From: Polyangiaceae bacterium | Lineage (GTDB): Bacteria; Myxococcota_A; Polyangia; Polyangiales; Polyangiaceae | Length of the DNA stretch: 64,000 bases | Assembly: GCA_016715885.1 (NCBI GenBank) | Contig: JADJXL010000020.1 | Location: 372,001-436,000, forward strand | Direction: 5' to 3' | Shown: piece after piece, positions 25,377-34,607 of the stretch | Position numbering within the stretch: position 1 is the first letter of the stretch | How the letters are laid out: each line of letters opens with the position of its first letter | Program-made: the position numbers and the translations under genes | Notes under the pieces: model-generated | What the model was told of the DNA's origin: nothing | The model's database searches: none | Seen by the model: the letters and a program-made list of their open reading frames with translations, nothing else

Positions 25377-27482
25377 TCAGGGAGTGGGAAGGGGTTTGTC
25401 CAGCTTGATCCCGCTGATGATGTCGCGCAGCCGAATCGATTGCTCGCTGACCTCGATCTCGATGATCGTCAGACGCTTGGTGATTTCACCGAGCCGCGAT
25501 GATGCTTTGCCCAAACGTTCCGTGAAGTCTCGGCGCATCTTCTCGGTGTTTTGACGTGAAACCGTGTCGCGCGGATCGTCTTTGACCTTCTCGATCGCCT
25601 TCAAGTTGCGCCGCAATTGCTCACTCTCGCGCTCGAGGTTGGCCTGTTCGGTGGAAAGCTTGTTCCGCTCGTCGATCGCGCTGCGGAGCCGAGCACGCGC
25701 CTCCCACGCCTTTTTTAGTTCGGCCACGACGAGTTTGTCCGCGCGCGGATCCGCCAAGTAAGCCTTGACCGCATCGTCCGCAAGGTTCGACAAAACATCG
25801 ACGTTGCGGGTAAAACTGCGCCGTTCTTCCACGTCGAGCGTGTTCGTTCCACGCTTCGGCGTCATGAATGGAACCAGCGCCGTGCCCGTGCCGATGTTGT
25901 CCTCGGTTCCCTTCGGTGGATTCTCGAGGCGCGTACCAGGATTGCGCGGATGCTTCACGAGCGTACGAGCGTCGAAGTCCGTGCCGTTACTGACGGTGTA
26001 TTTCGTGTGATAGACGTAATCGCGCTCGATGTAGAGCTGCCCCGATTCAATCCTCGCAAGCCGCGCACTGAGCTCGTCCTGCTTGCGATCCGTCGTGACC
26101 GCGATGCCTCGCTCGAGCGCAAACGGAACGGTCGCGATGGCTCCCGGCGGAAGCGGATCGACCATGCCTTGACCAAGGAACGCTCCGTCGTCGAAGACCG
26201 CGATGGGGCCCTTTTCGAGCATGCCCTTCGTGGTGTTCGTAAAGCGAGCTACGCGGAACGGATGGGAGTGCGACGCCGGCACGCCGCCGTCTGGCGCGAA
26301 CAAGAAGTTGGCTTCGCCTGGAACGCGTTGCGCGAGCAGCAAGACCATCGTCGCGCTCTTGTTCGGAATGTCGACGGGGAAGGGGAGATCGTACCGCGTC
26401 GTGCCGCCTTCCACGGCCACCGCAGCAAGCGCATTGACGTTGCGCGGCCCCGACGGAATGACTCCAGGCTCGGGTCGATACGGTTGCGCCGGCATCCCCG
26501 TGGCGCGACCGGCGCCCCCATAGTTCCCCGCCACGCTGCGTGAACGCTCGGCCTTCTTCATCGGTGCCGACCGAGATGTCGGAGCCGCCATCCGCGCCTC
26601 AGCCGGCATGTCGGCATCTTCGGCCTCGGCAAGCAACCCATCGAGTGTCTCGCCGCCTTCCTCGTCGCCAGCATATCCACCATAAACACCTGGCGGCGGC
26701 GGTGGAGGCGCTGGAGCCGCCGATGCGAGCGTCGTCTCGGTTTGCGGAAGTGCTCCGATGACTTCGCCCTGATCCGTGACGACAGGGCGCTGCGGAATGA
26801 CGGGTTTGTCCAGGGTCGCTTGGAACGCAAGTGGCGCGCCGGCCACGAGCGTGAGCTTCACGCCTTTCCAATCCTCGCCCGATTGGTTCTGCACGATGCC
26901 CCAAGCTTGCAAATCCGCGACAGGCTCGGTTGCACCCGCTCCCGGTTTGCCGATGACGAGGCGATACGACGGCCGCCACACGGGCGTCTCCGCAACGTAC
27001 CCGACGACCAAGTCATGCTCGTTCCCATCGAGCGTCAAACGCACCGTTTCACGGTCGTCCTTCTTCTTTTTTTTCTTCGGCTTCGGCGGCTGCGGAGGCA
27101 TCGGAAAGCCGTAACGAGCGTCGGGCGCAGGCTCGACCTCGCTCTCGTCCGCCTCTTCCTCGTCGTCGTCGTCGCCCGGTTTCTTGTCGATATCGACGGG
27201 AAAGGAAGCGCTTCGCACGCTGCTTCCACCTTGCTCCATCACCGCGAGCGTCGCGAGAAAATCACCAATCCGTTCCGTCCGAACTTTGAACGCAACCTCG
27301 GGTTCCTCCACGTGTCCACGACGTTCGTAGTACCCAACGCCGTTGCGATAGATCACCACACGCCGCAGCGACAACGCGCTTTCCACGTCTGGTCCACGTG
27401 CGCAACCGCTGAGCGGCAACGCCGCCGCAACGAGGAAAAACCCTCCTACCAAGCCCAATCGCGAACGAAGCAGTCCGATCAT
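25377..27482 (-). CDS. DUF4139-type lipoprotein
   Basis: A 701-residue exported protein. The signal ends LPLSGCARG, a clear lipobox. The body has DUF4139 features: VVIYRNGVGYYERRG near the N terminus, TPVWRPSYRL, and a late region with ERDYVYHTKYTVSNGT. It carries acidic (DDDDEEE) and lysine-rich (KPKKKKKK) linkers, a proline-rich section and a long C-terminal coiled coil (~600-690). The function of the family is poorly known. The ATG at 27482 is favoured by GAGG five bases upstream; an ATG at 27485 is adjacent. It faces the forward aconitase-like gene. Confidence 0.82.
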   Translation of the reverse strand: MIGLLRSRLGLVGGFFLVAAALPLSGCARGPDVESALSLRRVVIYRNGVGYYERRGHVEEPEVAFKVRTERIGDFLATLAVMEQGGSSVRSASFPVDIDKKPGDDDDEEEADESEVEPAPDARYGFPMPPQPPKPKKKKKKDDRETVRLTLDGNEHDLVVGYVAETPVWRPSYRLVIGKPGAGATEPVADLQAWGIVQNQSGEDWKGVKLTLVAGAPLAFQATLDKPVIPQRPVVTDQGEVIGALPQTETTLASAAPAPPPPPPGVYGGYAGDEEGGETLDGLLAEAEDADMPAEARMAAPTSRSAPMKKAERSRSVAGNYGGAGRATGMPAQPYRPEPGVIPSGPRNVNALAAVAVEGGTTRYDLPFPVDIPNKSATMVLLLAQRVPGEANFLFAPDGGVPASHSHPFRVARFTNTTKGMLEKGPIAVFDDGAFLGQGMVDPLPPGAIATVPFALERGIAVTTDRKQDELSARLARIESGQLYIERDYVYHTKYTVSNGTDFDARTLVKHPRNPGTRLENPPKGTEDNIGTGTALVPFMTPKRGTNTLDVEERRSFTRNVDVLSNLADDAVKAYLADPRADKLVVAELKKAWEARARLRSAIDERNKLSTEQANLERESEQLRRNLKAIEKVKDDPRDTVSRQNTEKMRRDFTERLGKASSRLGEITKRLTIIEIEVSEQSIRLRDIISGIKLDKPLPTP

Positions 27483-27576
27483 CATGCCCTCGAAAACCGA
27501 AAGGATACGCCCCCACCGTATCAAACGGCGTCGTTTTTGCGGCCTTACACCACAAATGCGCTAGAACGGCGGCGCC

Positions 27577-28995
27577 ATGCTGCTGCCTTCGATCCGTCCC
27601 TCGACAGAACGCTTGGTCCTGTTCGCAACACTGCTCGCGGCGCTACCCGCATGCTCTCAAGGCGGTGAATCGCTGCCACCGAAGCCTGCGGGATCGCCTG
27701 GAGCTGCGACATCACAGCCCGTTCCGGTCGTCGAAGTTCCACAGGCGTCGGCATCGGCCGTTGCATCTGCCGCACCCGCGGACGCACAGCCAACAGCGCC
27801 GGCTGGACCTGCGATGCCAAAGGATCTGAACATCCTCGTCATCACGGTCGACAGCATGCGCGCCGACATGCCGTGGCTCGGCTACAAGCGCGACATCGCG
27901 CCCGTGCTCACGGCTTTCGCGAAGACCGCGGTGTCGTATTCACGCTTCTACGCGATCTCGTCGTACACATCGATGAGCCTCGGAGGGTTTCTCACGGGGC
28001 GTTATCCGAGCGAAGTCGATCGCAGTGGGTACTTCTTCGGCAACTACCCCGACAGCGTGTTGATGTTCCCCGAGCTGCTTCAAAAGGCGGGCATTCGCAC
28101 GATGAGCGCACATGCGCACTTCTACTTCGCACCGGAAAAAGCCGGGTTTCACCAAGGCTTCGACATCTGGGACATCGTCCCGGGCCTCATCAAAGACAAC
28201 CACACGGACAGGAACATCACGAGCCCGAAGCACATCGAGCTCGCGAAGAAACATCTGTCCGACAAGGCAAACACGGGCGGCCGGTTTTTCGCCTGGTACC
28301 ACCTGCTCGATCCGCACGACGAGTACATGCCGCACGAAGGCATCGGCCCGTACGGCAAATCGGCGCGCGACAAGTACGACGCTGAAATGACGTTCACGGA
28401 CAAACACATCGGCGAGCTGTTCGAGTTCGTCGACGCGCAAGAGTGGGGCAAACGCACGGCCATCATCATTTCGGCCGATCACGGCGAAGCATTCGGTGAA
28501 CACAAGATGTACCGTCACGGCTTCGAGGTTTGGAATGTACTAACGCACGTTCCGCTGATGATCCGCGCTCCCGGCATCACACCGCGACAAATCGACGTGC
28601 CCCGCAGCGGGATCGACTTGGCGCCGACCATCCTGGAAATGTTCGGCGTCGAAAAGCATCCGGACATGCAAGGCACGAGCCTCGTGGGCGAGATGTACGG
28701 CAAGGATCCGGAACCGCGTGACGTCATCATCGACTTGCCGCGCACGAGCGACAACGACAGGCGCCGCGCGTTCGTGCGAGGTGACTTCAAGCTCATCGCG
28801 GAAGGCGACGACTGGGGCTACCGCTTCTTCAACGTCAAAGACGACTGGGACGAGAAAAAAGACCTGAAAAAGTCGCACGCTGCCGAGTTCGAAAAGATGA
28901 AGGACGCGTACCAGGAACGCGTCAAGACGATCAAAGATGTTTGTCCCAAGATGCGTGAAAAACTGAAGGGCAAGCGAAAGGGCAAACCCTGCTGA
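27577..28995 (+). CDS. Alkaline-phosphatase-superfamily (sulfatase-fold) lipoprotein
   Basis: A 472-residue exported protein. The signal ends AALPACSQG (lipobox), followed by an Ala/Pro-rich linker of ~55 residues. The sulfatase fold starts at NILVITVDSMRAD, whose Asp binds metal. HDEY, then SADHGEAFGEHKMYRHG and HVPLMI, complete the metal site. At the nucleophile position the sequence is SYTSMSLGGFLTGRYP, with Thr where sulfatases have the Cys/Ser that becomes formylglycine, so the CxPxR sulfatase signature is absent. A phosphotransferase or phosphodiesterase role is more likely. The C-terminal tail is lysine-rich. Confidence 0.85.
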   Translation: MLLPSIRPSTERLVLFATLLAALPACSQGGESLPPKPAGSPGAATSQPVPVVEVPQASASAVASAAPADAQPTAPAGPAMPKDLNILVITVDSMRADMPWLGYKRDIAPVLTAFAKTAVSYSRFYAISSYTSMSLGGFLTGRYPSEVDRSGYFFGNYPDSVLMFPELLQKAGIRTMSAHAHFYFAPEKAGFHQGFDIWDIVPGLIKDNHTDRNITSPKHIELAKKHLSDKANTGGRFFAWYHLLDPHDEYMPHEGIGPYGKSARDKYDAEMTFTDKHIGELFEFVDAQEWGKRTAIIISADHGEAFGEHKMYRHGFEVWNVLTHVPLMIRAPGITPRQIDVPRSGIDLAPTILEMFGVEKHPDMQGTSLVGEMYGKDPEPRDVIIDLPRTSDNDRRRAFVRGDFKLIAEGDDWGYRFFNVKDDWDEKKDLKKSHAAEFEKMKDAYQERVKTIKDVCPKMREKLKGKRKGKPC

Positions 28996-29001
28996 GAGGA
29001 C

Positions 29002-29568
29002 TTGGTCGCCTTGGAAAAACTCTCTCGAGGTGCTTCGGGACTGCGCCATCTCCGCTGGGCTCGCGAGATCTACGCGACGCTGGCCGCGCACGTGGAGCAA
29101 AGTGATCTCGCGAGCGACCGCAAGACGGCGCTGAAGAAGGAACTGGTTCGCCTCGACAAACAGATCCAGAACCTATCCGCCGCGGTAAAACCTTACCGAG
29201 ATTTCCTGGAACGCGAACGCGTCAAGTACCGCGGTGCCATCCGCGCAGCGCACCTCGTCGACGACACGGTGCGCACGTCGGCAACCGATACGGTCGCAGC
29301 CCAATACGAACAGATTTTGCGGGCCGAGACGGCTTTCCAGCGCGAAGCATTACCCAAGCAACGGGCGCTGAAGGCAAACTTGGAGGTCGCCATCGCAGAG
29401 ACGCGTGCGCACCTCGAAGAGATGGACATTCGCGTCGCAGGCATCACGTCGGAGAAGTTCCTCACGAGCATCTACCCACCGCTCGTCGTGGATCGATCGC
29501 GCGTCGCAGATGACCCGGACGACGACGACGACGCGTCTGGCTACGAGTGCGAGGGCCTCACCCCCTAA
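29002..29568 (+). CDS. Coiled-coil hypothetical protein
   Basis: A ~188-residue, mostly helical protein with no recognised domain. The middle (~40-150) is a charged coiled coil (KKELVRLDKQIQNL, AIAETRAHLEEMD), then a poly-acidic stretch (DDPDDDDDAS). No signal peptide. It starts six bases after the sulfatase-like gene. The first possible start is TTG at 29002, but GAGAGGA (28994-29000) is better spaced for the TTG at 29011. The stop codon and last residues come from the hairpin repeat that begins here. Confidence 0.65.
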   Translation: MVALEKLSRGASGLRHLRWAREIYATLAAHVEQSDLASDRKTALKKELVRLDKQIQNLSAAVKPYRDFLERERVKYRGAIRAAHLVDDTVRTSATDTVAAQYEQILRAETAFQREALPKQRALKANLEVAIAETRAHLEEMDIRVAGITSEKFLTSIYPPLVVDRSRVADDPDDDDDASGYECEGLTP

Positions 29569-29594
29569 CCCCCTCTCCGCAAGCGGAGAGGGGG
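29561..29594. repeat. Interspersed hairpin repeat, copy 2
   Basis: A twelve-base perfect stem (29569-29580 with 29583-29594) around AA, so probably an open loop of GCAAGC. It shares the CCCCYARCCCCCTCTCC left flank with the element at 25331. It lies between convergent genes, and its TAA (29566-29568) is the stop of the coiled-coil gene. Confidence 0.7.
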
Positions 29595-29596
29595 AA

Positions 29597-31942
29597 CTAC
29601 GCATCGAAGATTCGATTCAAGAGCCCCAGCGCGGCCTTCTTGCGAATCGCTTCGGAGCTCGTCGCACCGACGCACATGGGGCAACCCGACGGACACGAGC
29701 AACGCGAAACGAGCTGACGCGTGCGCGAAAGGAGCTCGTGCACTCGTTCGTAGATGCGCTCGGCCAAACCCACGCCTCCAGGAACGTTGTCGAAGAGGAA
29801 GATCGTCGGGTCAAACCCAGCGTGCGCGCCTCCAGATGCTCGAGGCGGTAGCTCGCCGCTCTCGTCTCCGCCGTCCCCCAAGGTTTGTCCGATGTCCCGC
29901 GGGTCGCACATGAGCGCCAGCGTCGCGACAGTTTCGAGCGCTTTTCCAATGCCGCGCATGCCCTCGATCGCCGCAGCTCGACCCATGCCCATTTCGAGAC
30001 AAATCGCCTCGGGCACCGTGAGCCAAAAACTCGTCGTGTGCATCTGCATGTCTGGCAAACGCACGTCCCCGTACCCCGTGTTCTCGTGCGTGTGAAACTT
30101 GATCTTCTTGTAGCCCACGATCTTCTCGACGATGCTCACCTCGCCGTACCCAATGTTCGCCCTACCAAGCGTGCCGCGTGAGTTTTCCTCGATGACCGTA
30201 ACCTTGCGGTTTGTCATGGCCGTCGTGAAGTAGTCCGGCTCGACCTTCGCGACGAACGCCTTGTGGTTCTCGTAGTCGAGCTTCTCCACTTGGTACTGCT
30301 CGCCATCGTGCTGATAAATGGCTTGCTCGTGCAGCATCGTGTGCGTCGAACGCCAATCGAGCTCCGCCAAAACCTTCCCTTCGACGCGATCGACGATGAC
30401 AAAATTGTCCCAACCCACGGTCCGAAGACTCACGTGGTTGGCCGGGTACGCATCGGTCGCCCAGTGAAATTTGTCCTGTGATTCGTGAACGACGCCGTGT
30501 TTGGCGAGGAACTGCAAAGCTTCGCTCGTGTCCCCCGGCGGCATCTCGCGATAACTCTCGCCCCGCATGAAAGGCAGCTCGAACGCTGCGCATTTCAAGT
30601 GCTGGATGAGGACTTCGGTGTTCTCCGGATCGATACGCGCTTGCTCGACTTCGCCGCGCAAGAGGTATTCCGGGTTCTGCGCGAGGTACTGATCGAGCGC
30701 CGTGCTGTTGGCGATCATCACGGCGATGCTCGTGCCTCCGCGCCGACCCGCTCGGCCAAACCTTTGCCACGTCGCTGCGATGCTGCCGGGATAACCGGCA
30801 CAGACGACCGCATCGAGCTCGCCGATGTCGATGCCGAGCTCGAGCGCGTTTGTCGCGACCACACAAAGGATTTCGCCTTCGCGTAGCCCGCGTTCGACTC
30901 GCCGGCGCGTTTCCGGCAAGTAGCCGCCGCGATAACCCATGATCGCGTCCGGACCCACTTGATCGCCCACGCGATCGCGAAGGTACTTGAGCATGATCTC
31001 GACCGAGTTCCGCGATTGGCCGAAGACGATCGTGGGCACCTTGGCGCCGATGAGATCCACCGCGAGACGCACGGCGCTTTTCAGCGTGCTCGCGCGTACC
31101 CCAAGCTCGGCGTTGACCACGGGCGGGTTGTACATGAACAGCCTTCGTGCACCGCGAGGGGCCCCGGATTCGCCGATGACGACGAGTTCGTCTTGACCAA
31201 CGTCGAGTAACTTGGCGGCGTGTTCAGCGGGGTTGCCGATGGTGGCCGTTGCGCAAAGAAAAACGGGGTTTGCTCCGTGAAACCTCGCCGCACGCACGAG
31301 ACGCGTCAGCACATGCGCTACGTGCGAACCGAAAACGCCGCGGTACGTGTGCAGCTCGTCGATGACCACGTAACGAAGCCGCTGAAACGTGCGCGCCCAA
31401 TGCGCATGATGCGGGAGGATACCCGAATGGAGCATGTCCGGGTTCGTCATGACAATCGGACATCGCTCACGCGCAGCGCGCCTCGCGTCCCCCGGCGTGT
31501 CCCCGTCGTACACGATGGCCGGGATGGTCAGGCCCGCATCGCGCACGAGCTTTTGAACGCCCGCCTCTTGATCGCGCGACAAGGCTTTTGTCGGGTAAAG
31601 GTAGATGGCGCTCGCATCCGGATCGGCCATCAAGGCTTGGATGACAGGCAGGTGAAAACAGAGGCTTTTGCCGCTCGCGGTGGGAGTTGCTACCACGACG
31701 TGCTTGCCGCGCTTGGCTTCTTCGAGCGCTTCGGCTTGATGCGAGTAGAGCTTTTCGATTCCGCGGGATGCGAGCGCACGACGCAGCGGTTCGGGCAAGT
31801 CGGCTGGAATGCTTCGGTATTTGCCTTCGGACGCGGGAAGCTCGTGATCGGCGGTGAGGCATGGGCGGACGTCGCCCGATGCGATCCACTGCGAAACGAC
31901 GGCATCCACGCCTACGGGCTGCTTCCAAGGCGGCGGCGGCAT
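29597..31942 (-). CDS. MrfA/YprA-type DEAD-box helicase with C-terminal zinc domain (DUF1998)
   Basis: A 781-residue superfamily 2 helicase. Motif I is TASGKS, motif II is DELH, and the helicase C half includes GRAGRRGG. The C-terminal ~280 residues are the DUF1998 region ending in a four-cysteine cluster (SRCSCPSGCPMCVG), the hallmark of Bacillus MrfA (YprA), which acts in mitomycin-damage repair. No Hel308- or Lhr-type extra domain is visible. Expected role: 3'-5' DNA unwinding in a repair pathway. The stop is two bases after the hairpin repeat. It is divergent from the lspA operon. Confidence 0.88.
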   Translation of the reverse strand: MPPPPWKQPVGVDAVVSQWIASGDVRPCLTADHELPASEGKYRSIPADLPEPLRRALASRGIEKLYSHQAEALEEAKRGKHVVVATPTASGKSLCFHLPVIQALMADPDASAIYLYPTKALSRDQEAGVQKLVRDAGLTIPAIVYDGDTPGDARRAARERCPIVMTNPDMLHSGILPHHAHWARTFQRLRYVVIDELHTYRGVFGSHVAHVLTRLVRAARFHGANPVFLCATATIGNPAEHAAKLLDVGQDELVVIGESGAPRGARRLFMYNPPVVNAELGVRASTLKSAVRLAVDLIGAKVPTIVFGQSRNSVEIMLKYLRDRVGDQVGPDAIMGYRGGYLPETRRRVERGLREGEILCVVATNALELGIDIGELDAVVCAGYPGSIAATWQRFGRAGRRGGTSIAVMIANSTALDQYLAQNPEYLLRGEVEQARIDPENTEVLIQHLKCAAFELPFMRGESYREMPPGDTSEALQFLAKHGVVHESQDKFHWATDAYPANHVSLRTVGWDNFVIVDRVEGKVLAELDWRSTHTMLHEQAIYQHDGEQYQVEKLDYENHKAFVAKVEPDYFTTAMTNRKVTVIEENSRGTLGRANIGYGEVSIVEKIVGYKKIKFHTHENTGYGDVRLPDMQMHTTSFWLTVPEAICLEMGMGRAAAIEGMRGIGKALETVATLALMCDPRDIGQTLGDGGDESGELPPRASGGAHAGFDPTIFLFDNVPGGVGLAERIYERVHELLSRTRQLVSRCSCPSGCPMCVGATSSEAIRKKAALGLLNRIFDA

Positions 31943-32003
31943 GTGCGCGATACTAAACGGATGTACCGCTATGCGCCACTTGCGATGGTGAGGTGGGAGG
32001 ACT

Positions 32004-32741
32004 TTGCGTCGCCCTGCTCAATCGCGTACACCTTCCCACCTCATGACTTCCGGCTCGGATCGTCCCGACGAAAACGCTGCAGAGACCGATGCGTCCGATG
32101 GATACCGGCCGTCCATTGCGCTGCTTGTGACCGTGACGGCGATTTCGGCGGCAGCGGATCTTGCTTCCAAGTGGTGGGCCAAGGCGATGCTGAGCGGGGC
32201 GGATAGGACGAGACCGCGAAGCATCACGGTGATCCCGAATCATTTCGACTTCATCTACACGCTCAATCCGGGGGGAGCGTGGAGCTTTTTGCGTGGTTTG
32301 CCGGAAAATTTGCGCCGTCCGTTTTTTCTGTTCGTTTCTTCAGCCGCGATCGTTTTCATCATTGCCGTCTATCGGCGCCTTCATCCCGATCAATGGGCGA
32401 TGCGTTGGGGTTTGCCCCTCGCCCTCGGAGGTGCCATCGGCAACCTGGTCGATCGCATTCGTTACGGCTCGGTCATCGACTTCATCGACTGGTACATGAT
32501 GTACAAGGGTCGGGAGGTTCATTGGCCGACGTTCAACGTCGCAGACATCGCGATCGTGGCTGGTGTGCTGCTGATGGCACTCGATACGTTCTCCGGGCGC
32601 AAGGGACACGTATCGACCGAAACGCCCCCGAAAGGACCGGGGAATACGCCCGAGCTTTCAAACGCTGACGGCAACTCGACGATACAATCGACGGTCATTG
32701 AACCGGCTGGCGGCGTATTGGAGCCGATGCCAAAAGAGTAG
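32004..32741 (+). CDS. lspA: Lipoprotein signal peptidase (first of two)
   Basis: A signal peptidase II of ~232-245 residues. Four hydrophobic helices are visible. The aspartyl active site is in GNLVDRIRYGSVIDFID and FNVADIAIVAG, and NPGGAWSFLRG is the substrate-loop region; all are intact. It cleaves diacylated prolipoproteins in the inner membrane. The C-terminal ~45 residues are polar and atypical. The TTG at 32004 has GGGAGG three bases upstream; the ATG at 32043 lacks a ribosome site but removes 13 basic residues. An unusually similar gene follows. Confidence 0.93.
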   Translation: MRRPAQSRTPSHLMTSGSDRPDENAAETDASDGYRPSIALLVTVTAISAAADLASKWWAKAMLSGADRTRPRSITVIPNHFDFIYTLNPGGAWSFLRGLPENLRRPFFLFVSSAAIVFIIAVYRRLHPDQWAMRWGLPLALGGAIGNLVDRIRYGSVIDFIDWYMMYKGREVHWPTFNVADIAIVAGVLLMALDTFSGRKGHVSTETPPKGPGNTPELSNADGNSTIQSTVIEPAGGVLEPMPKE

Positions 32742-32822
32742 ACAACCGCCGCAGCGTGGAGTAGCGGCGAAGCCCAACGCAGATTTTGGGGTCGTACGGC
32801 GAAGCGCCCCCTCGATGAACCT

Positions 32823-33509
32823 ATGAGCGACGCGGAAACAAAAGAGGGGACAGCGCAAGACGCCAAGGACGAAGCTTCGCCGAAGACGGACGAAACGGCT
32901 GCTTTGGCGCCGAAGGCCGACGACGCTGCTGCTCAGGCGAAGCCCGCATATCGGCCCCCCTACGCATTTTTGGTCATCGTCTCCGCAGTAACGCTCGTGG
33001 CGGATCTCGGGACGAAACATTGGGCCGTGAAGAACTTGTCGGATCCCTTCGAGCGTCGGGAGATCATCGACGGTTTCTTGGGGCTCGTGCTGGCTCACAA
33101 CCCAGGTGGTGCGTGGGGATTGCTTCAAAACGAGAGTCCGGCCGTACGCGTGCCGTTTTTCATTCTCGTTTCAATCGTGGCCATCGGTTTCATCGTATCG
33201 CTCTACCGCAAGCTTGCGCCGGATCAGACGGCGCTTCGGTGGGGGTTGCCGCTCGTGCTGGGCGGAGCGCTCGGCAACTTGGTCGACCGGATTCGGTATC
33301 GCCACGTGATCGACTTCATCGACATGTACACGCGTGAAGGAACGTGGCTGGACAACTTCATCGAACGGTTTACGGGTCCGACGCGCGGCGGGTATCATTG
33401 GCCGACGTACAACATTGCGGACATTGCGATCGTCGCGGGTGTGCTGCTCATGGCGGTCGATATGTTCCAATCGCGCAAAGCTGAAAAGAAGGCTGAAGCG
33501 GCAAAATGA
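32823..33509 (+). CDS. lspA: Lipoprotein signal peptidase (second copy)
   Basis: A 228-residue paralogue of the preceding LspA. A ~40-residue Ala/Lys/Glu-rich cytoplasmic tail precedes the first helix. The catalytic aspartates are kept in GNLVDRIRYRHVIDFID and YNIADIAIVAG. It differs by ~20 extra residues between the two motifs, in the loop before YHWPTYN. Myxococcus xanthus has several lspA genes, some linked to resistance to the LspA inhibitor myxovirescin (TA). The stop overlaps the lgt start (ATGA, 33506-33509). Confidence 0.93.
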   Translation: MSDAETKEGTAQDAKDEASPKTDETAALAPKADDAAAQAKPAYRPPYAFLVIVSAVTLVADLGTKHWAVKNLSDPFERREIIDGFLGLVLAHNPGGAWGLLQNESPAVRVPFFILVSIVAIGFIVSLYRKLAPDQTALRWGLPLVLGGALGNLVDRIRYRHVIDFIDMYTREGTWLDNFIERFTGPTRGGYHWPTYNIADIAIVAGVLLMAVDMFQSRKAEKKAEAAK

Positions 33510-34513
33510 GGCCGGAGCTTTTTCGAGTATTTTACTTCGATATCGGTTTTCCAGCCTATTTCGGGCTTCTCCTGGCCGGCTTCTTGTTTGCCACGGCATT
33601 GGGAACGCTATGGGCACGCAGAATTGGCCAGGATCCGGACGTCATCGTCGATCTCGGGCTCGCGTGCTTGCTCATGGGCGTCGTCGGTGGGCGGCTGCTC
33701 CACGTCATCGCTGACGGATACTTCTGGGATTACGTGCACTTGTGCACCGATCCGTCGAAGGTCGATTGGCCGTACAATCAGGCGCAGTGCAATCAGCTCG
33801 TCTCTCGCGGATCGGGTTTCAGCCTCGGAGGCTGGTATCCGTTTGGCGAGGAACAACGCGTGCCTCGCGGTGTGTGGGATGCGGCTCGCGGCGTGTGTCA
33901 TCCGCCCGGGCAAGATTGCTTTGCGTGGGCGAAGTTTTGGCAGGGCGGTTTGGCGTATTACGGCGGCTTCATCGGCGCATCGGCCATGGCCGTGTATCTG
34001 CTCCGACGCGACCGTTTTCCGTTTTGGAAAGCTGCCGACATGGCCGGTTTTGCCGTGCCGCTCGGGCTTGGCTTCGGGCGCATCGGTTGTCTGCTCGCCG
34101 GGTGCTGCTTCGGCGTACGCACCGACAGCGCGCTAGGTTTGTCCTTCCCGCCGAACAGCCCCGCGAGCCAAGCGCAATTCAAGCTCGGGGAATTGGCGGC
34201 CGAGAATCATGTCTCGCACCCCGTTCTTCCGATGCAGATCTTCGAGTCGGCGGTTTCCTTCGCCATCGCTGCATACTGCCTGCTCTACGTGCACGGACGG
34301 AAACGTTACGACGGGCAGGTCTTCGTCACGTTCCTCGGGCTTTATGCCATCGGACGTTTCGTGCTCGAGATTTGGCGTGCGGACGATCGAGGTGCGCTCT
34401 TTGGCCTGTCGACATCGCAGCTCATTGGCGTCGTGCTGATTGGCGTTGCTTATGCGCTGCACAAACGGCTCTCGAAGCCATCTGCTCCCGTCGCAGCCGC
34501 GCCTGCCGCGTGA
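33506..34513 (+). CDS. lgt: Prolipoprotein diacylglyceryl transferase
   Basis: A 335-residue multi-spanning membrane protein. It has the Lgt layout: GLLLAGFLFA, LVGGRLLHV-type helix, a family signature around GFGRIGCLLAGCCFG, and a C-terminal FVTFLGLYAIGRFVLEIWRADDRG. The usual Lgt signature reads GRxxNFxxGE; here the residues after GRIG are CLLAGCC, so it is a divergent branch. It transfers diacylglycerol from phosphatidylglycerol to the lipobox cysteine, the step before LspA. Overlap with lspA and order lspA-lspA-lgt make one lipoprotein maturation operon. Confidence 0.87.
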   Translation: MRPELFRVFYFDIGFPAYFGLLLAGFLFATALGTLWARRIGQDPDVIVDLGLACLLMGVVGGRLLHVIADGYFWDYVHLCTDPSKVDWPYNQAQCNQLVSRGSGFSLGGWYPFGEEQRVPRGVWDAARGVCHPPGQDCFAWAKFWQGGLAYYGGFIGASAMAVYLLRRDRFPFWKAADMAGFAVPLGLGFGRIGCLLAGCCFGVRTDSALGLSFPPNSPASQAQFKLGELAAENHVSHPVLPMQIFESAVSFAIAAYCLLYVHGRKRYDGQVFVTFLGLYAIGRFVLEIWRADDRGALFGLSTSQLIGVVLIGVAYALHKRLSKPSAPVAAAPAA

Positions 34514-34607
34514 CATGACTTCAACTCGGGCGGGCGTGCACGACGTCAGCCGATTCCCTTGCGCGTTCAGTTTTGCGGGCTTGTCGTGACGGGCGTATTC
34601 TCGGTGA

